64,000 nt of DNA from a virus: IMG/VR virus record IMGVR_UViG_3300039106_000653, positions 1-64,000 of that record; one strand, 5' to 3'. Made by a program: the position numbers and the translations under genes. The notes beneath the pieces were generated by a model. The model was not told the DNA's origin. It was given only the letters and a program-made list of their open reading frames with translations, and did not search any database. Numbering within the stretch: the stretch's first letter is position 1; each line of letters begins with the position of its first letter. Shown here piece after piece: positions 42,888-51,848 of the stretch.

Positions 42888-43333
42888 CTTTCTATCTCCA
42901 ATCTGTAAGTAAACCCGGTTGTTTTATAACCGCATCTATGAATTATTTTTGTTAAATCTAGCCCTGATGTTGTTCTCAAACTTATATACTTAACTCGATC
43001 AAAACCTTTAGCCCACTCTGTAAACTCTTGATATAGTTTTAACGCGCCACCACGACCACGCGCATTTGGAAGTATAAAAATAGTTATACCTTCAGCTTGC
43101 ATATCCGAACTAAACCAAGACCTAACTATGCGACCACAGAATGCACCTACAAGATTGTTTTTATCGTCATAATATCCTTTACAGAAGTAATCAGGATGGT
43201 GCAATATCTCTGTTAGCGTCTTAGTCACTATTTCGTCATCTATCCTGTCCCAATATTTGACATCCTGTACGCCAATCTTTGCTAGATTTATGATTTCAGG
43301 AATTTCATCTAAACTTAAATATCTAGTTTCCAT
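42884..43333 (-). CDS. GNAT-family N-acetyltransferase-like protein
   Basis: A 149-aa protein. N-terminal MISLDEIPEIINLA-type start (here METRYLSLDEIPEIINLA), a beta strand EGITIFILP, then the acetyl-CoA loop NARGRGGALKLYQEFTEWAK near residue 95 and YISLRTTSGLDLTKIIHRCGYKTTGF, the usual GNAT C-terminal block. It would transfer an acetyl group to an unknown target. It sits within the ejection-protein cassette, so it may modify a virion or early host protein; that is inference. Confidence 0.75.
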   Translation of the reverse strand: METRYLSLDEIPEIINLAKIGVQDVKYWDRIDDEIVTKTLTEILHHPDYFCKGYYDDKNNLVGAFCGRIVRSWFSSDMQAEGITIFILPNARGRGGALKLYQEFTEWAKGFDRVKYISLRTTSGLDLTKIIHRCGYKTTGFTYRLEIER

Positions 43334-43334
43334 A

Positions 43335-45395
43335 TTACTGACTAATAGCCTTACCGATAGGTGATGTTGATTGTAAATACGAATCTATTTGTGATGATGT
43401 TAATCCCTGCACAAATGCATTTTTACTAATCGCTTGCAAGTATTGCCCCATAGTTACTGGTGGAATGCCTATCTGACCATTAATTAGATTGTATGCATTA
43501 AGCTGCGGTGCAATTACCCCGGCAACAGTTTGAAATTTATTCTCTGTTGATACCGTTGGGTCACGGAAAACATTATCCGAAAGTTGTGCAGCATTATTAG
43601 ATAAATTGACAATTTGATTATCAATATTTGTCTTAAATGTTTTGTCTGTTTGATATTTATTTGACAGATAGCTTAAGTTATTACCTTCTCGTTGAACGGA
43701 TGCATTTAAGTTTGCGTTGGCTAAGCTAGTGCTCGCTTGTGTATCAGTATTATATTTACTTGTTTCTGCATTAAGATTTGCATTATACATACTCGATGCA
43801 GCACTTTTATCTGAGCCATACATACTAGCTGAAGCACTAATTCTTGCTTGCTCTAACTGTGCTGAATTATTAATACCTGCAAGTTTTAATGCCTGACTAT
43901 TTCCTGTCTCAGTTTTCCACTTATCAAATGCTTGCTGAGAATCTTGTAATGCATTTTGAGATAAATAACTATTGTAAGCTTGGCTGTAATTAATAGCTTT
44001 TTGCAGTTCAGCTTGATTATTAGCTTGATTAATAGATAACTGTGACTGTTGCGCATTCAATGCGCCTGTGTCTATATTCTGCAAGTGCTGTTGCTGAATT
44101 TGGTTCGCAGTTAAAATATCACTTAAACCTGCTCTATTTGCATAATCTGAGTTAGCCAAATAAGATGATGATGCAGTATTTAACCCAGCATTCAATATTG
44201 CTAAATCGGCTGTATTTTGGTTGTTAGCATTAAGCTGATTTGCTTGATTTCGTGCAGTTTGATTTGCTAGATTTTGCTGCTGATAAGTGCTAGAATCTTG
44301 TAATGCAAACGGTTGAGCCGATTTCACCATTTCAGCTTGCGCATTACCTGCCGATATTGAACTATTCAATAACCCACGACCTGCCGCTGTACGCTCACCT
44401 GACTTTTGTGCTAACTGCATCAAAGGCGAATCTTCACCAGTGATTTTCGCTAACTGATACTGCGATGTCGCTTCAGGGGTAACCTGCCCTAATTGCGCTT
44501 GTGCTTGCGGCACCGTAATACCTTGAGCCTTAGCAAAATTGACAATATCTTGATACTGCTGAGCGCCTTTATAAGCTAATAACCCATTACTTGAAGGTGT
44601 TGTATTAACTAATTTACCATCCGTGGTGTACAGTGGCATTGTTGTTTGCCCTGTGGTTGTGTTATTTGCCCCACTATTAGGTGTATTGTTTGTGGAATTT
44701 TGCTGCGGCCCTAAGCCTCTAGTATTCCAGAAGTCAAAGCCATTGCTAGCAGGCGTAGTTTTACTATTAACCGCATTAATCCATTGGTTAACTTGCGGGT
44801 CAGAGAAACCATCTTTAGTGCTATTGCTTTTTATGTAGTTAGCAATATCTGTATCGCTATAGCCTGCATCCTTAGCGGTTTTATATGCACCAGTGTAGTC
44901 TTTTGATTTTATCGCTGAATCAAATGAGGCCAATGTATTTGGATTGACATTTCCATAGGTTCCGTAAGCTGGGCCTACATTATCTGCTGGTATGTTAATT
45001 GCGGTAGGGGCTTGGTCTGGTAATGGCTTTGGCTTTGGTATTGGCGTAGCTGAAGGTGTTGGTACAGGAGTATTACCAAGTAGCCCAGAAACTACATTGT
45101 TTACCGATGTATGCCAATCAGGGACAACGCTTGATGGAGCTGGAACTGGTGGTGGATTATATACCTGTGGAGCAGGAGCAGGACTTGGTGAAGGCGTCTG
45201 ATAGTTGCTTAAATAATTTGCCGCATTAGACGCTGCTGTAGTTGAACCAAGTTGCTGGCCAACATAATTGGATATTTGACTATCATTAAATCCAAATGAC
45301 CTAGCTAAGTCTGCTGCTTTTGCGTAGTCGTTTGGATTTGAGCTATTTATATAACTATTGAATTTATCGTAATCAGATTGTGTTGGACTTGCCAT
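43335..45395 (-). CDS. Large virion protein of ejection type with helical repeats
   Basis: A 686-aa protein. The N-terminus has two related helical units (NPNDYAKAADLARSFGFNDSQIS near 19 and KSKDYTGAYKTAKDAGYSDTDI near 164) separated by Pro-rich linkers. The middle carries GERTAAGRGLLNSSISAGNAQAEM, a motif recurrent in podoviral internal proteins, followed by a Gln/Asn/Ala-rich helical region to about 570. It is the first gene of the ejection cassette, just downstream of palindromic site 2. Confidence 0.6.
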   Translation of the reverse strand: MASPTQSDYDKFNSYINSSNPNDYAKAADLARSFGFNDSQISNYVGQQLGSTTAASNAANYLSNYQTPSPSPAPAPQVYNPPPVPAPSSVVPDWHTSVNNVVSGLLGNTPVPTPSATPIPKPKPLPDQAPTAINIPADNVGPAYGTYGNVNPNTLASFDSAIKSKDYTGAYKTAKDAGYSDTDIANYIKSNSTKDGFSDPQVNQWINAVNSKTTPASNGFDFWNTRGLGPQQNSTNNTPNSGANNTTTGQTTMPLYTTDGKLVNTTPSSNGLLAYKGAQQYQDIVNFAKAQGITVPQAQAQLGQVTPEATSQYQLAKITGEDSPLMQLAQKSGERTAAGRGLLNSSISAGNAQAEMVKSAQPFALQDSSTYQQQNLANQTARNQANQLNANNQNTADLAILNAGLNTASSSYLANSDYANRAGLSDILTANQIQQQHLQNIDTGALNAQQSQLSINQANNQAELQKAINYSQAYNSYLSQNALQDSQQAFDKWKTETGNSQALKLAGINNSAQLEQARISASASMYGSDKSAASSMYNANLNAETSKYNTDTQASTSLANANLNASVQREGNNLSYLSNKYQTDKTFKTNIDNQIVNLSNNAAQLSDNVFRDPTVSTENKFQTVAGVIAPQLNAYNLINGQIGIPPVTMGQYLQAISKNAFVQGLTSSQIDSYLQSTSPIGKAISQ

Positions 45396-45415
45396 TAACC
45401 CCCTATATCATTTTT

Positions 45416-45450
45416 GCTATATTATAGCAAGTAATTAAACATTGTTTAAT
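45416..45450 (-). promoter_or_regulatory. Possible late-strand promoter with palindromic site 2
   Basis: On the minus strand a TATAAT box lies inside GCTATAATATAGC (45416-45428). The perfect 17-bp palindrome ATTAAACAATGTTTAAT, as read on the minus strand (45434-45450), covers the -35 region and part of the spacer. A protein bound to the palindrome would control the 43335-45395 gene and those after it. Confidence 0.5.
45434..45450. repeat. 17-bp palindromic site 2
   Basis: ATTAAACATTGTTTAAT, arms ATTAAACA and TGTTTAAT around a central T. It is a near-perfect match to sites at 54075 and 58926. In RNA it could form a 7-bp hairpin with a 3-base loop. Confidence 0.65.
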
Positions 45451-45478
45451 TTAATTTCAAAAAACACAACATATAGTG

Positions 45479-45934
45479 CTAGTTGTTATGCGAAGTCACT
45501 ACATATTGTAGTAAGTACATTACTAGCGCACCAATAGCTGAGCTTGCACCTACTAATATTGTCTTACTAATTGATGTCATGACCTGCGTTCTAGCATTAG
45601 CCATTTCTAATGAACGTACACGATCATCAATGTTTTTAGTATCTATGTGTAGCCGAGTATCAATATCATCAATCTTATTGCCGAATCGCTCAAATGTAGT
45701 CTTGTAGCCTTCATAGATAATTTGACTTTGCTTATCACGCTCACTCATAGTGGAGGCTAATAGGCTTATTGATGTTGATAGTTCAGATACTTGTTTGCAT
45801 AGCATGTTAAAGTCTGATTTCATTGACCGCTCGAAACCATTAAAATCTTCACGAATATCATGTAAGTCATCGTGAATATCTTTTAAATCTTCTTCAGTAC
45901 GCATGACACGCTCCGAGTAATCCTGTATAGACAT
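45479..45934 (-). CDS. Coiled-coil protein with C-terminal membrane anchor
   Basis: A 151-aa protein. Residues ~10-115 form an acidic coiled coil (TEEDLKDIHDDLHDIREDF, RFGNKIDDIDTRLHI). A hydrophobic helix at ~123-145 (ISKTILVGASSAIGALVMYLLQYV) is near the end. This topology occurs in XhlA-like lysis accessory proteins and in virion-associated anchors. No holin claim is made. A degenerate half of the 17-bp palindrome lies 16 bases upstream (45951-45960). Confidence 0.55.
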   Translation of the reverse strand: MSIQDYSERVMRTEEDLKDIHDDLHDIREDFNGFERSMKSDFNMLCKQVSELSTSISLLASTMSERDKQSQIIYEGYKTTFERFGNKIDDIDTRLHIDTKNIDDRVRSLEMANARTQVMTSISKTILVGASSAIGALVMYLLQYVVTSHNN

Positions 45935-45950
45935 TAGTCTCCTTGGTCAT

Positions 45951-45960
45951 AATGTTTAAT
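45951..45960. repeat. Half palindromic site
   Basis: AATGTTTAAT equals the right arm plus centre of the 17-bp palindrome. The left arm is not conserved. It lies upstream of the 45934 start. Confidence 0.3.
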
Positions 45961-45990
45961 TGATTTCATTTGAGATTCTTGACTCAGTAG

Positions 45991-46452
45991 TTAACTATCT
46001 AAAGAATTTGCTAAAATAAAAACTTGTTCAATCTTGTAGCTAATACTTAAACTCTCAGCGAATGTAACTAAGTGCGTGTTGTTAGAATGTAGCGTGGTCT
46101 CATACTCCCACATGTCAATTAACTCGCCATCATTGCTGTTTTGTATTGCATCTTCAACAGTATCTCTTATATTTAGCCGCCTCAATGCGCGTCTAAATGA
46201 TGCTGCACTTGCTGTGTAAATAACAGGAGGTAACGGATCGGCAGGTTCTGGGGTGTGCGGCGGGTGCTCAATAACTTCACCTGTGGGTTCCCATACGTAC
46301 TCTCCATCTTGCAAACCTAATGTGATTACACCCTCAACCCAACCATCGCGCCATTTTAAATACTCTCTGTAATCTGAGTTATTTTCATCTGCTGGAATAC
46401 TTGCGCCATCAGCAATGCGGATAATTGTGTCTGTGTGTGTTAGTTTGTACAT
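45991..46452 (-). CDS. Fibre-associated protein, possible assembly chaperone
   Basis: A 153-aa protein. The N-terminal half (YKLTHTDTIIRIADGASIPADENNSDYREYLKWRDG) and a Pro-rich hinge (HTPEPADPLPP) followed by SFRRALRRLNI resemble short proteins encoded right after a phage tail fibre, where chaperones or fibre-tip proteins are found. It lies 3 bases after the fibre gene. Confidence 0.6.
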   Translation of the reverse strand: MYKLTHTDTIIRIADGASIPADENNSDYREYLKWRDGWVEGVITLGLQDGEYVWEPTGEVIEHPPHTPEPADPLPPVIYTASAASFRRALRRLNIRDTVEDAIQNSNDGELIDMWEYETTLHSNNTHLVTFAESLSISYKIEQVFILANSLDS

Positions 46453-46455
46453 TTT

Positions 46456-47751
46456 TTATAATCTCGCTGACAATGTTAATGTCTGAACTGCCCCTGTTGT
46501 TTGATAACAATGTAAAGCGTCTGCTGTTGTTCCTGTTGATGTAAAACCCGCTCCACCACCTCCAATCGTAGGCGTGGTTCGCATATTGATTGGGAATGTT
46601 GTTTTAGATGTAGACGATTGGCTAACAAACACAGTATATGTCTGATAGTATCGTTGGCATAAACTAAGTTCTATACTGTATGGTTTTCTTTCAAACGGCG
46701 TTGCTACTGAGCCTTCTTCGAGTTGCACATCTGTTATCGTAAATGAATCGTCTGCCCCAGCAGTGCCGGTAGGAGTATATGTAAAGTAAGTTCCAAATTG
46801 CGTGGCGCTTGCAGGCACTGCTATTTGTAATTGATATAAAGTTTGTGCTGCATTTAGTGTAATGGGGGTATTGTATATAGTTCCTCCGCCAGTGAATCCA
46901 GCTGTAAGTATAGAAGATTCAACTCCTGTTCCGTATTGGGAAACAATACCCAATAAATTACTGGTGGATGAGAAATTACCCCCTTTTTGAATTTTTAATG
47001 ATAATGTTACTGTTTTTCCGGCAAATTTAGCAATCTCAATAGATTCAAACGACTTACTTAAATACAAATTTGCGGTTGATGTATCGCCCGCTGTTCGCTG
47101 GACTTTTAAAGCTGGTAATCCGTTTACAGTTTGTTTCGATGCAGTTATACCTGACGTATATGAGGTTCTATTATATTGCCAGTCATCCGCGCAAAATGAT
47201 GTAGATGCGTTAGTAGGATTAGTAAAACTCGTCCCACCTTGCCATATCTGAAAATCGCCATTGATAATCTTGTTTCTGAATCCCTTGGCGGCTGAATCTG
47301 CTAAATAAGCTGTTCCAGTAGAATTAATTAATAGTGATTGACCAGCATTTGCAGAAGTTATAGATGGAAATGTAGAAACTATTGTTGCTGCTGCTGATGC
47401 GCTTGTTGCTGCTGCACTAGCTGATGCGGCGGCTGCTACCTTGCTATTGTAAGAATCAAGCGAATCATAAACCCATGCTGTGCCGTTCCATACACCGATG
47501 CGATTAGTGGTAGTATCAAAATAATCAGCACCTGTCTGTAATGCGCCGCCACTGTTATCAACTGTAGGTGCTGAGCTTTTAGCTCCAAGATGTAGCTTGT
47601 TGTATAAGTTAACCGCTGAACCATAGTTATTAAATGTACTATCTACGCTAGCAAATGCACTCTGTATTGCCAAGAACTCAGAGTAGACATCGGTTCCTTT
47701 GGCTAAAGTATTATCAGGAAATGTGTGTGTGGTTACATAGTATGTTGTCAT
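46456..47751 (-). CDS. Tail fibre / receptor-binding-type protein
   Basis: A 431-aa protein. The N-terminus (TTYYVTTHTFPDNTLAKGTDVYSEFLAIQSAFASVD) and KLHLGAKSSAPT..GADYFDTTTNRIGVWNGTAW are typical virion-anchor and repeat elements of fibres. An Ala-rich coiled region follows. The C-terminal half begins FRNKIINGDFQIWQGG and has a carbohydrate-binding-like beta fold (VTLSLKIQKGG, ending YSIELSLCQRYY), common in phage fibre tips. Confidence 0.75.
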   Translation of the reverse strand: MTTYYVTTHTFPDNTLAKGTDVYSEFLAIQSAFASVDSTFNNYGSAVNLYNKLHLGAKSSAPTVDNSGGALQTGADYFDTTTNRIGVWNGTAWVYDSLDSYNSKVAAAASASAAATSASAAATIVSTFPSITSANAGQSLLINSTGTAYLADSAAKGFRNKIINGDFQIWQGGTSFTNPTNASTSFCADDWQYNRTSYTSGITASKQTVNGLPALKVQRTAGDTSTANLYLSKSFESIEIAKFAGKTVTLSLKIQKGGNFSSTSNLLGIVSQYGTGVESSILTAGFTGGGTIYNTPITLNAAQTLYQLQIAVPASATQFGTYFTYTPTGTAGADDSFTITDVQLEEGSVATPFERKPYSIELSLCQRYYQTYTVFVSQSSTSKTTFPINMRTTPTIGGGGAGFTSTGTTADALHCYQTTGAVQTLTLSARL

Positions 47752-49833
47752 TTATCCCCTGTTAATTCGATTGGGTAGATAATGAACAGTGACGCTGTTC
47801 AATGTAAATGGCTCTGATTGGTCGCTATTACCGTAAAATAGGAATGAAATGTTTTGACCATTGCCTGTTAAGCTAAGAATCTGTTGATCTATAATGGGTG
47901 ATGACCATGACATTTGCGCCCATCTACCAGCACCCCAATAGCCACCAGCCCCCTTAACTTCTAAATTGACTGGTGTGCTACTTTCGCGATTGGTATTTCC
48001 GTAAGCTAATTCATAGCTGAAGCGAATAGCTGAACCATTCGTACCTTTAGAATTAATCTCAATGCGCTTGTATCGCTTAATGATGCTAGGTGAACCAAGA
48101 TGCAAGAACGGTGTGCGTAATGCGTAAACCATAGGCTGACCATCACAGTTATTCCCTGTATCTTCACGATAGACATAACCGTCTTTATCGCCAAACAGCA
48201 TCACCTCTGTATAGTCATCGACATTCACCGAGCTAATGCATACAGGAATATGGTAATAGCTGAATGTTGTGAACTGTGGCAAGCTGTTGTCGGCATACAA
48301 GGCATCTTGAGTTAAGATTATTCCTGTACCGTCATTGAGATAGATTCTGTATTGGTTGTTTATGCGTGATATACCAGCACCAACAACTGCCTTAGTGCTG
48401 ATTAAGTCATTCACCAGAGGCCAGATTAGCCTAGATACTGTACCGCTCTGAAAGTCCCCAAAAGCCTGGGTAGGGTCTAACCTAATAATACCCTTCTTGG
48501 TCATCATGTAGGGTCTAACTGATACCGCGCAAGTGTTGTCTATACCACTGGTATCTGCCGATAGTACCTTCAATGTAAAATCAGCCGTTGTGCTGCCATA
48601 CATGGCGCTTATTTGTCGTTCTGTGGAAATGATTAAGGCATTATCAAGCACTGACCTCATGCCTTTTATTTCGCTTCCTAGACCGTATTCTGCTGCACCT
48701 AGAAATCCGCTAAAGTTAAGAGGCTCGCCCAAGACAGAGGATTGTAATGAGCCTTTTCTGAACGCTAGCCATAAATAGTTTTTATGCGCTTCAATATACA
48801 GAGGCTTGTTGTCAAACGGGGCATTCGGTAATGTCGGTAAAATGATCGGTGTAAATATCGTGCCATCAAATTCAAATGCAGGATTAACACCATCACAACC
48901 ATACATTCTGAAAGTATCAGTCGATGCGTAGAAGTTATAGTTTACAAACTGGAACTTATTAGCGCCTGCTGTTAATGTAATAGCTGAGCTTGCACCATTG
49001 GTAGTGGCTTTAGTTACACCTGCTTTCTTAATAGCTTCAGCATTAATAAACGCACCTGATGATATTTGTACCACCATATAACCTGCCGCATCCGTACCCC
49101 AAGAGCCGCTATACTTGACAATGCGCTTAATCGTACCCGTTGCACCTGATGTGCCGCCCGTAATGACTACACCTTCAGCTAAATCACCCACTGCACCAAC
49201 ACCAGTATTGAACTTTAGCAAGCTATAGAATGTGACTGCTGTCCATGATGTGCCGTTGCCGACATACATAATGACATTTGTGCCATTGCTTCTGAATGCG
49301 TAGTAATTGGTTTTGTAAACCCATACGCCCAATACATTTCCTGTTCCTGGTACTGGCGACAGTAAGTTACGAAAGTAATTGTTAGAGGCTAATTGCCATG
49401 CTCTATTTAAAGCTGAAGTACCTGCACCATTTTGAGATTCTTTAGCAACAACAGTCACACCACTATGCGCAGTAATGCTATTACCGATACCAAATGAACC
49501 TGTTAAATTCACAATACAAAGCTGTTTAAGCGTATCATCCTTAGCTACAATATATCCAGTAGCACCGCTAGTGGCATCGGTTAATGCTGTACCAATGGTG
49601 AATGAGGTGGTATTGGATAGCGTTAACGCATACCAAGGATTTGAGTCTAATGTTGGGCCACCGCAAGTACGCTCATAACCATTGATTGTTTGATAACCAC
49701 CAGTAACTAAGGCTTTGAAGTTTCTAGCTTCAAGCATGAATCCTGGTTGAATACTATCGTGTGGCGTTGATAGATCAATACCACCACGCATACTAACTGA
49801 AGCTGTTTTAACCTGCGGTAAACCTTGCGGCAT
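47752..49833 (-). CDS. Tail nozzle/stopper-type structural protein
   Basis: A 693-aa protein. MPQGLPQVKTASVSMRGGIDLSTPHDSIQPGFMLEARNF is followed by a beta-rich body with ISTERQISAMYGSTTADFTLKVLS near 410 and a C-terminal QMSWSSPIIDQQILSLTGNG. Proteins of this length and order follow the short adaptor in podoviruses and build the tail nozzle. The assignment comes from position and general pattern. Confidence 0.6.
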   Translation of the reverse strand: MPQGLPQVKTASVSMRGGIDLSTPHDSIQPGFMLEARNFKALVTGGYQTINGYERTCGGPTLDSNPWYALTLSNTTSFTIGTALTDATSGATGYIVAKDDTLKQLCIVNLTGSFGIGNSITAHSGVTVVAKESQNGAGTSALNRAWQLASNNYFRNLLSPVPGTGNVLGVWVYKTNYYAFRSNGTNVIMYVGNGTSWTAVTFYSLLKFNTGVGAVGDLAEGVVITGGTSGATGTIKRIVKYSGSWGTDAAGYMVVQISSGAFINAEAIKKAGVTKATTNGASSAITLTAGANKFQFVNYNFYASTDTFRMYGCDGVNPAFEFDGTIFTPIILPTLPNAPFDNKPLYIEAHKNYLWLAFRKGSLQSSVLGEPLNFSGFLGAAEYGLGSEIKGMRSVLDNALIISTERQISAMYGSTTADFTLKVLSADTSGIDNTCAVSVRPYMMTKKGIIRLDPTQAFGDFQSGTVSRLIWPLVNDLISTKAVVGAGISRINNQYRIYLNDGTGIILTQDALYADNSLPQFTTFSYYHIPVCISSVNVDDYTEVMLFGDKDGYVYREDTGNNCDGQPMVYALRTPFLHLGSPSIIKRYKRIEINSKGTNGSAIRFSYELAYGNTNRESSTPVNLEVKGAGGYWGAGRWAQMSWSSPIIDQQILSLTGNGQNISFLFYGNSDQSEPFTLNSVTVHYLPNRINRG

Positions 49834-50516
49834 TAAGCAAGTGATCTCCCAATTCTAGGTTTAGGCGCTTGCTCGAAAGTCAAGTCTCTGTAATAAGATG
49901 CAAAGTTCTTTTGACCTCTAGCAATGCATTCTTGCGCGGATTCATAAAAACCGTATTCTTGTAAAGCCTTCCAGACAATAATCAGTTGATATTGTTCAGG
50001 AATAATAGGTTCATCAATATCAGTCACCATTTGATGTGGTGTACTGTAATACTGACCTTTTACTGTGTAGCCTGTAGCGTCAGGGATAGGAAATAACACT
50101 AACGACTTATCTGGTTTGATTGAAAAATCAAACGGTCTACCTGTTTGTGTCGATGCTGCACCAAAATCACGGTAATCACGAAAATGCGTGTTGTAATCCA
50201 GATACCTTAACCATTGCTCGTCATAGATACCAGTTGCCGTAGTGTAGACTCTGAATGAATTAGGTTTCCAGTCTCGAATGTCTGTATATCCACCATAAGT
50301 TTTAGGATATATTTTCTGGCCTGAGATTGTCTGAAAACTAAATTCCTTAGTGCGAAATAACCAGTCTTGGCGCATATTCTGGATTTCCTCATACGCCTGT
50401 TCTATCCAGTTGACTAAGCGTAGCATTTCACCCGTTTGATTCAATGTAGAAGCAGGCCCATCGCCTGAGATAGACGCTTCTTGCCGTAACCGCTTACACA
50501 GTTCAAGCTTTGTCAT
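49833..50516 (-). CDS. Head-tail adaptor protein
   Basis: A 227-aa protein. MTKLELCKRLRQEASISGDGPASTLNQTGEMLRLVNWIEQAYEEIQNMRQDWLF is the hallmark N-terminus of podoviral adaptor proteins, followed by beta strands and EPIIPEQYQLIIVWKALQEYGFYE with a helical C-terminus. It joins the portal ring to the tail. It is coupled to both neighbours by TAATG. Confidence 0.75.
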   Translation of the reverse strand: MTKLELCKRLRQEASISGDGPASTLNQTGEMLRLVNWIEQAYEEIQNMRQDWLFRTKEFSFQTISGQKIYPKTYGGYTDIRDWKPNSFRVYTTATGIYDEQWLRYLDYNTHFRDYRDFGAASTQTGRPFDFSIKPDKSLVLFPIPDATGYTVKGQYYSTPHQMVTDIDEPIIPEQYQLIIVWKALQEYGFYESAQECIARGQKNFASYYRDLTFEQAPKPRIGRSLA

Positions 50517-51001
50517 TATGAACGCTCAGCACGCACAGTTTGCAACCAGCCATGACCTTTAGGATTAGGGTCGTTCAAGATGGTGATGTGATGCGTAGGA
50601 GTAAAGAACGACTTTAATTCTGTAGACTTTTCATTATCACGACCAACAACTTCTTGGGTTCTAATGTTCTCAGTCTTGACGCTGGCTAATACATAAACAA
50701 ATTTACGCTTTACCCATTTCGGCATACCACGAATAAATGTTTGCCAGATACCGTTATGGCATACAGGAATTTCAATAGGGTCTAGTGGATTACCTGACTC
50801 ATTGACAACGACTTCGATTTTTTCATTCATGAAGCGTTCTTCTTCTAGCAATTTAGCGATATTTGCCGAAGGGTCTACAGCTTCATACTGACTACCAAAA
50901 TCCTCTAGTAATTCGTCTTTGTCTATTTCACCTGAGCCTGGAATAATGATTGATCTTTCACCACCAATATCCATATTATCTGTATTGTATTTTCTTGCCA
51001 T
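50516..51001 (-). CDS. Structural-operon protein
   Basis: A 161-aa protein. Acidic N-terminal half (IPGSGEIDKDELLEDFGSQYEAVD), then VVVNESGNPLDPIEIPVCHNGIWQTFIRGMPKWVKRKFVYVLASVKTENI. Similar proteins lie between capsid and adaptor genes in related podoviruses; role unknown. It starts just downstream of a strong minus-strand terminator. Confidence 0.5.
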   Translation of the reverse strand: MARKYNTDNMDIGGERSIIIPGSGEIDKDELLEDFGSQYEAVDPSANIAKLLEEERFMNEKIEVVVNESGNPLDPIEIPVCHNGIWQTFIRGMPKWVKRKFVYVLASVKTENIRTQEVVGRDNEKSTELKSFFTPTHHITILNDPNPKGHGWLQTVRAERS

Positions 51002-51021
51002 TTTATTATTCTCAGTAAGTT

Positions 51022-51054
51022 AAAAGGGAAAAGACCGGGATATTTCACCCGGTC
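51022..51054 (-). terminator. Strong intrinsic terminator between capsid and tail genes
   Basis: On the minus strand GACCGGG (51048-51054) pairs perfectly with CCCGGTC (51033-51039) around an 8-base loop and is followed by TTTTCCCTTTT. It probably ends most capsid-region transcripts. Confidence 0.8.
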
Positions 51055-51061
51055 AATAGTT

Positions 51062-51568
51062 CTAGGTTAAGAACGGTCTAGCAGGGATAAAGCCCACGCT
51101 ATGAAACACGTTGCTTAAACCTGATTGTGCAAAAGAAGTAGTACCGAAAGTAAATGCTGAACTACCTGCTGCGTTACGCACTAAAATCACACCGAATGGC
51201 GCATAAGTTGCAGATAAGTTAGGGGCTTTAGGCACTTGATTACCGAATCCATAGCTAGGAGCGGTAGTTGCACCATCCCAATCTACGATGTTGCCTTGAG
51301 CAGCTACAATGTTGCCTGAAGCATCTAAGCCCAATGTATAAGCACACGCTTTACCGACTGAAGCTGTAGGAGTTACAGCAACAAAAGCTAAGCCAGTTAC
51401 AATATCAGTAGTCGGTGTAGCTTGGTTAGTTACCGCTGCTTTGGTTTTGCCATCACTATTGATGAAATAATGAATGATGTTTGCAGTTGAAATAGTGCTA
51501 GTAGTGCCTGCTGATAAGCCAGCTACGTTCGCAGTATAAGAACCGCTTGAGAGAAAATCTGCTTGCAT
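51062..51568 (-). CDS. Capsid-decoration-type protein
   Basis: A 168-aa Ala/Ser/Thr/Gly-rich beta protein (SGSYTANVAGLSAGTTSTISTANIIHYFINSDGKTKAAV, ATYAPFGVILVRNAAGSSAF). Location directly after the capsid gene and before a strong terminator suggests an abundant decoration or head-fibre protein. Confidence 0.55.
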   Translation of the reverse strand: MQADFLSSGSYTANVAGLSAGTTSTISTANIIHYFINSDGKTKAAVTNQATPTTDIVTGLAFVAVTPTASVGKACAYTLGLDASGNIVAAQGNIVDWDGATTAPSYGFGNQVPKAPNLSATYAPFGVILVRNAAGSSAFTFGTTSFAQSGLSNVFHSVGFIPARPFLT

Positions 51569-51577
51569 TAATTTATC

Positions 51578-51802
51578 CTATGGAATGAGTTTAAGAGCCG
51601 CTGGGTTCCAGAGTGCGCCGTAGTTAGTGTCTGTTACACCTGCGTCAGCATCTAACTTGGCTGTGATACCAATGATTGCCGCGCGTAATGCCGCTAAATC
51701 CGCTTGAGCTGCATTAAGAGCTTGTCTTAACTCAAGTGCTGTACGCTGATCTGTTATAGCTGCTGTGCGCTTTGCTATTGATTGTGTGGTTACTATTGCC
51801 AT
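51578..51802 (-). CDS. Small capsid-region protein
   Basis: A 74-aa Ala-rich helical protein (TTQSIAKRTAAITDQRTALELRQALNAAQADLAALRAAI). It sits between the capsid gene's hairpin and the decoration-type gene. No family recognised. Confidence 0.5.
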   Translation of the reverse strand: MAIVTTQSIAKRTAAITDQRTALELRQALNAAQADLAALRAAIIGITAKLDADAGVTDTNYGALWNPAALKLIP

Positions 51803-51820
51803 TTATGTCTCCAATAAACG

Positions 51821-51842
51821 GGGTGACTGTGACATCACCCCT
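51821..51842 (-). terminator. Hairpin directly after the major capsid gene
   Basis: GGGGTGA (51821-51827) and TCACCCC (51836-51842) form a 7-bp stem just past the capsid stop; on the minus strand GTTTATT follows. The weak T tract suggests partial termination or 3'-end protection of capsid mRNA. Confidence 0.6.
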
Positions 51843-51848
51843 AGTGTC

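Noticed and set aside
45479-45934. Holin
   Set aside because: One C-terminal membrane helix on a long coiled coil is not specific; an anchor or XhlA-like role is equally likely and no endolysin is adjacent.
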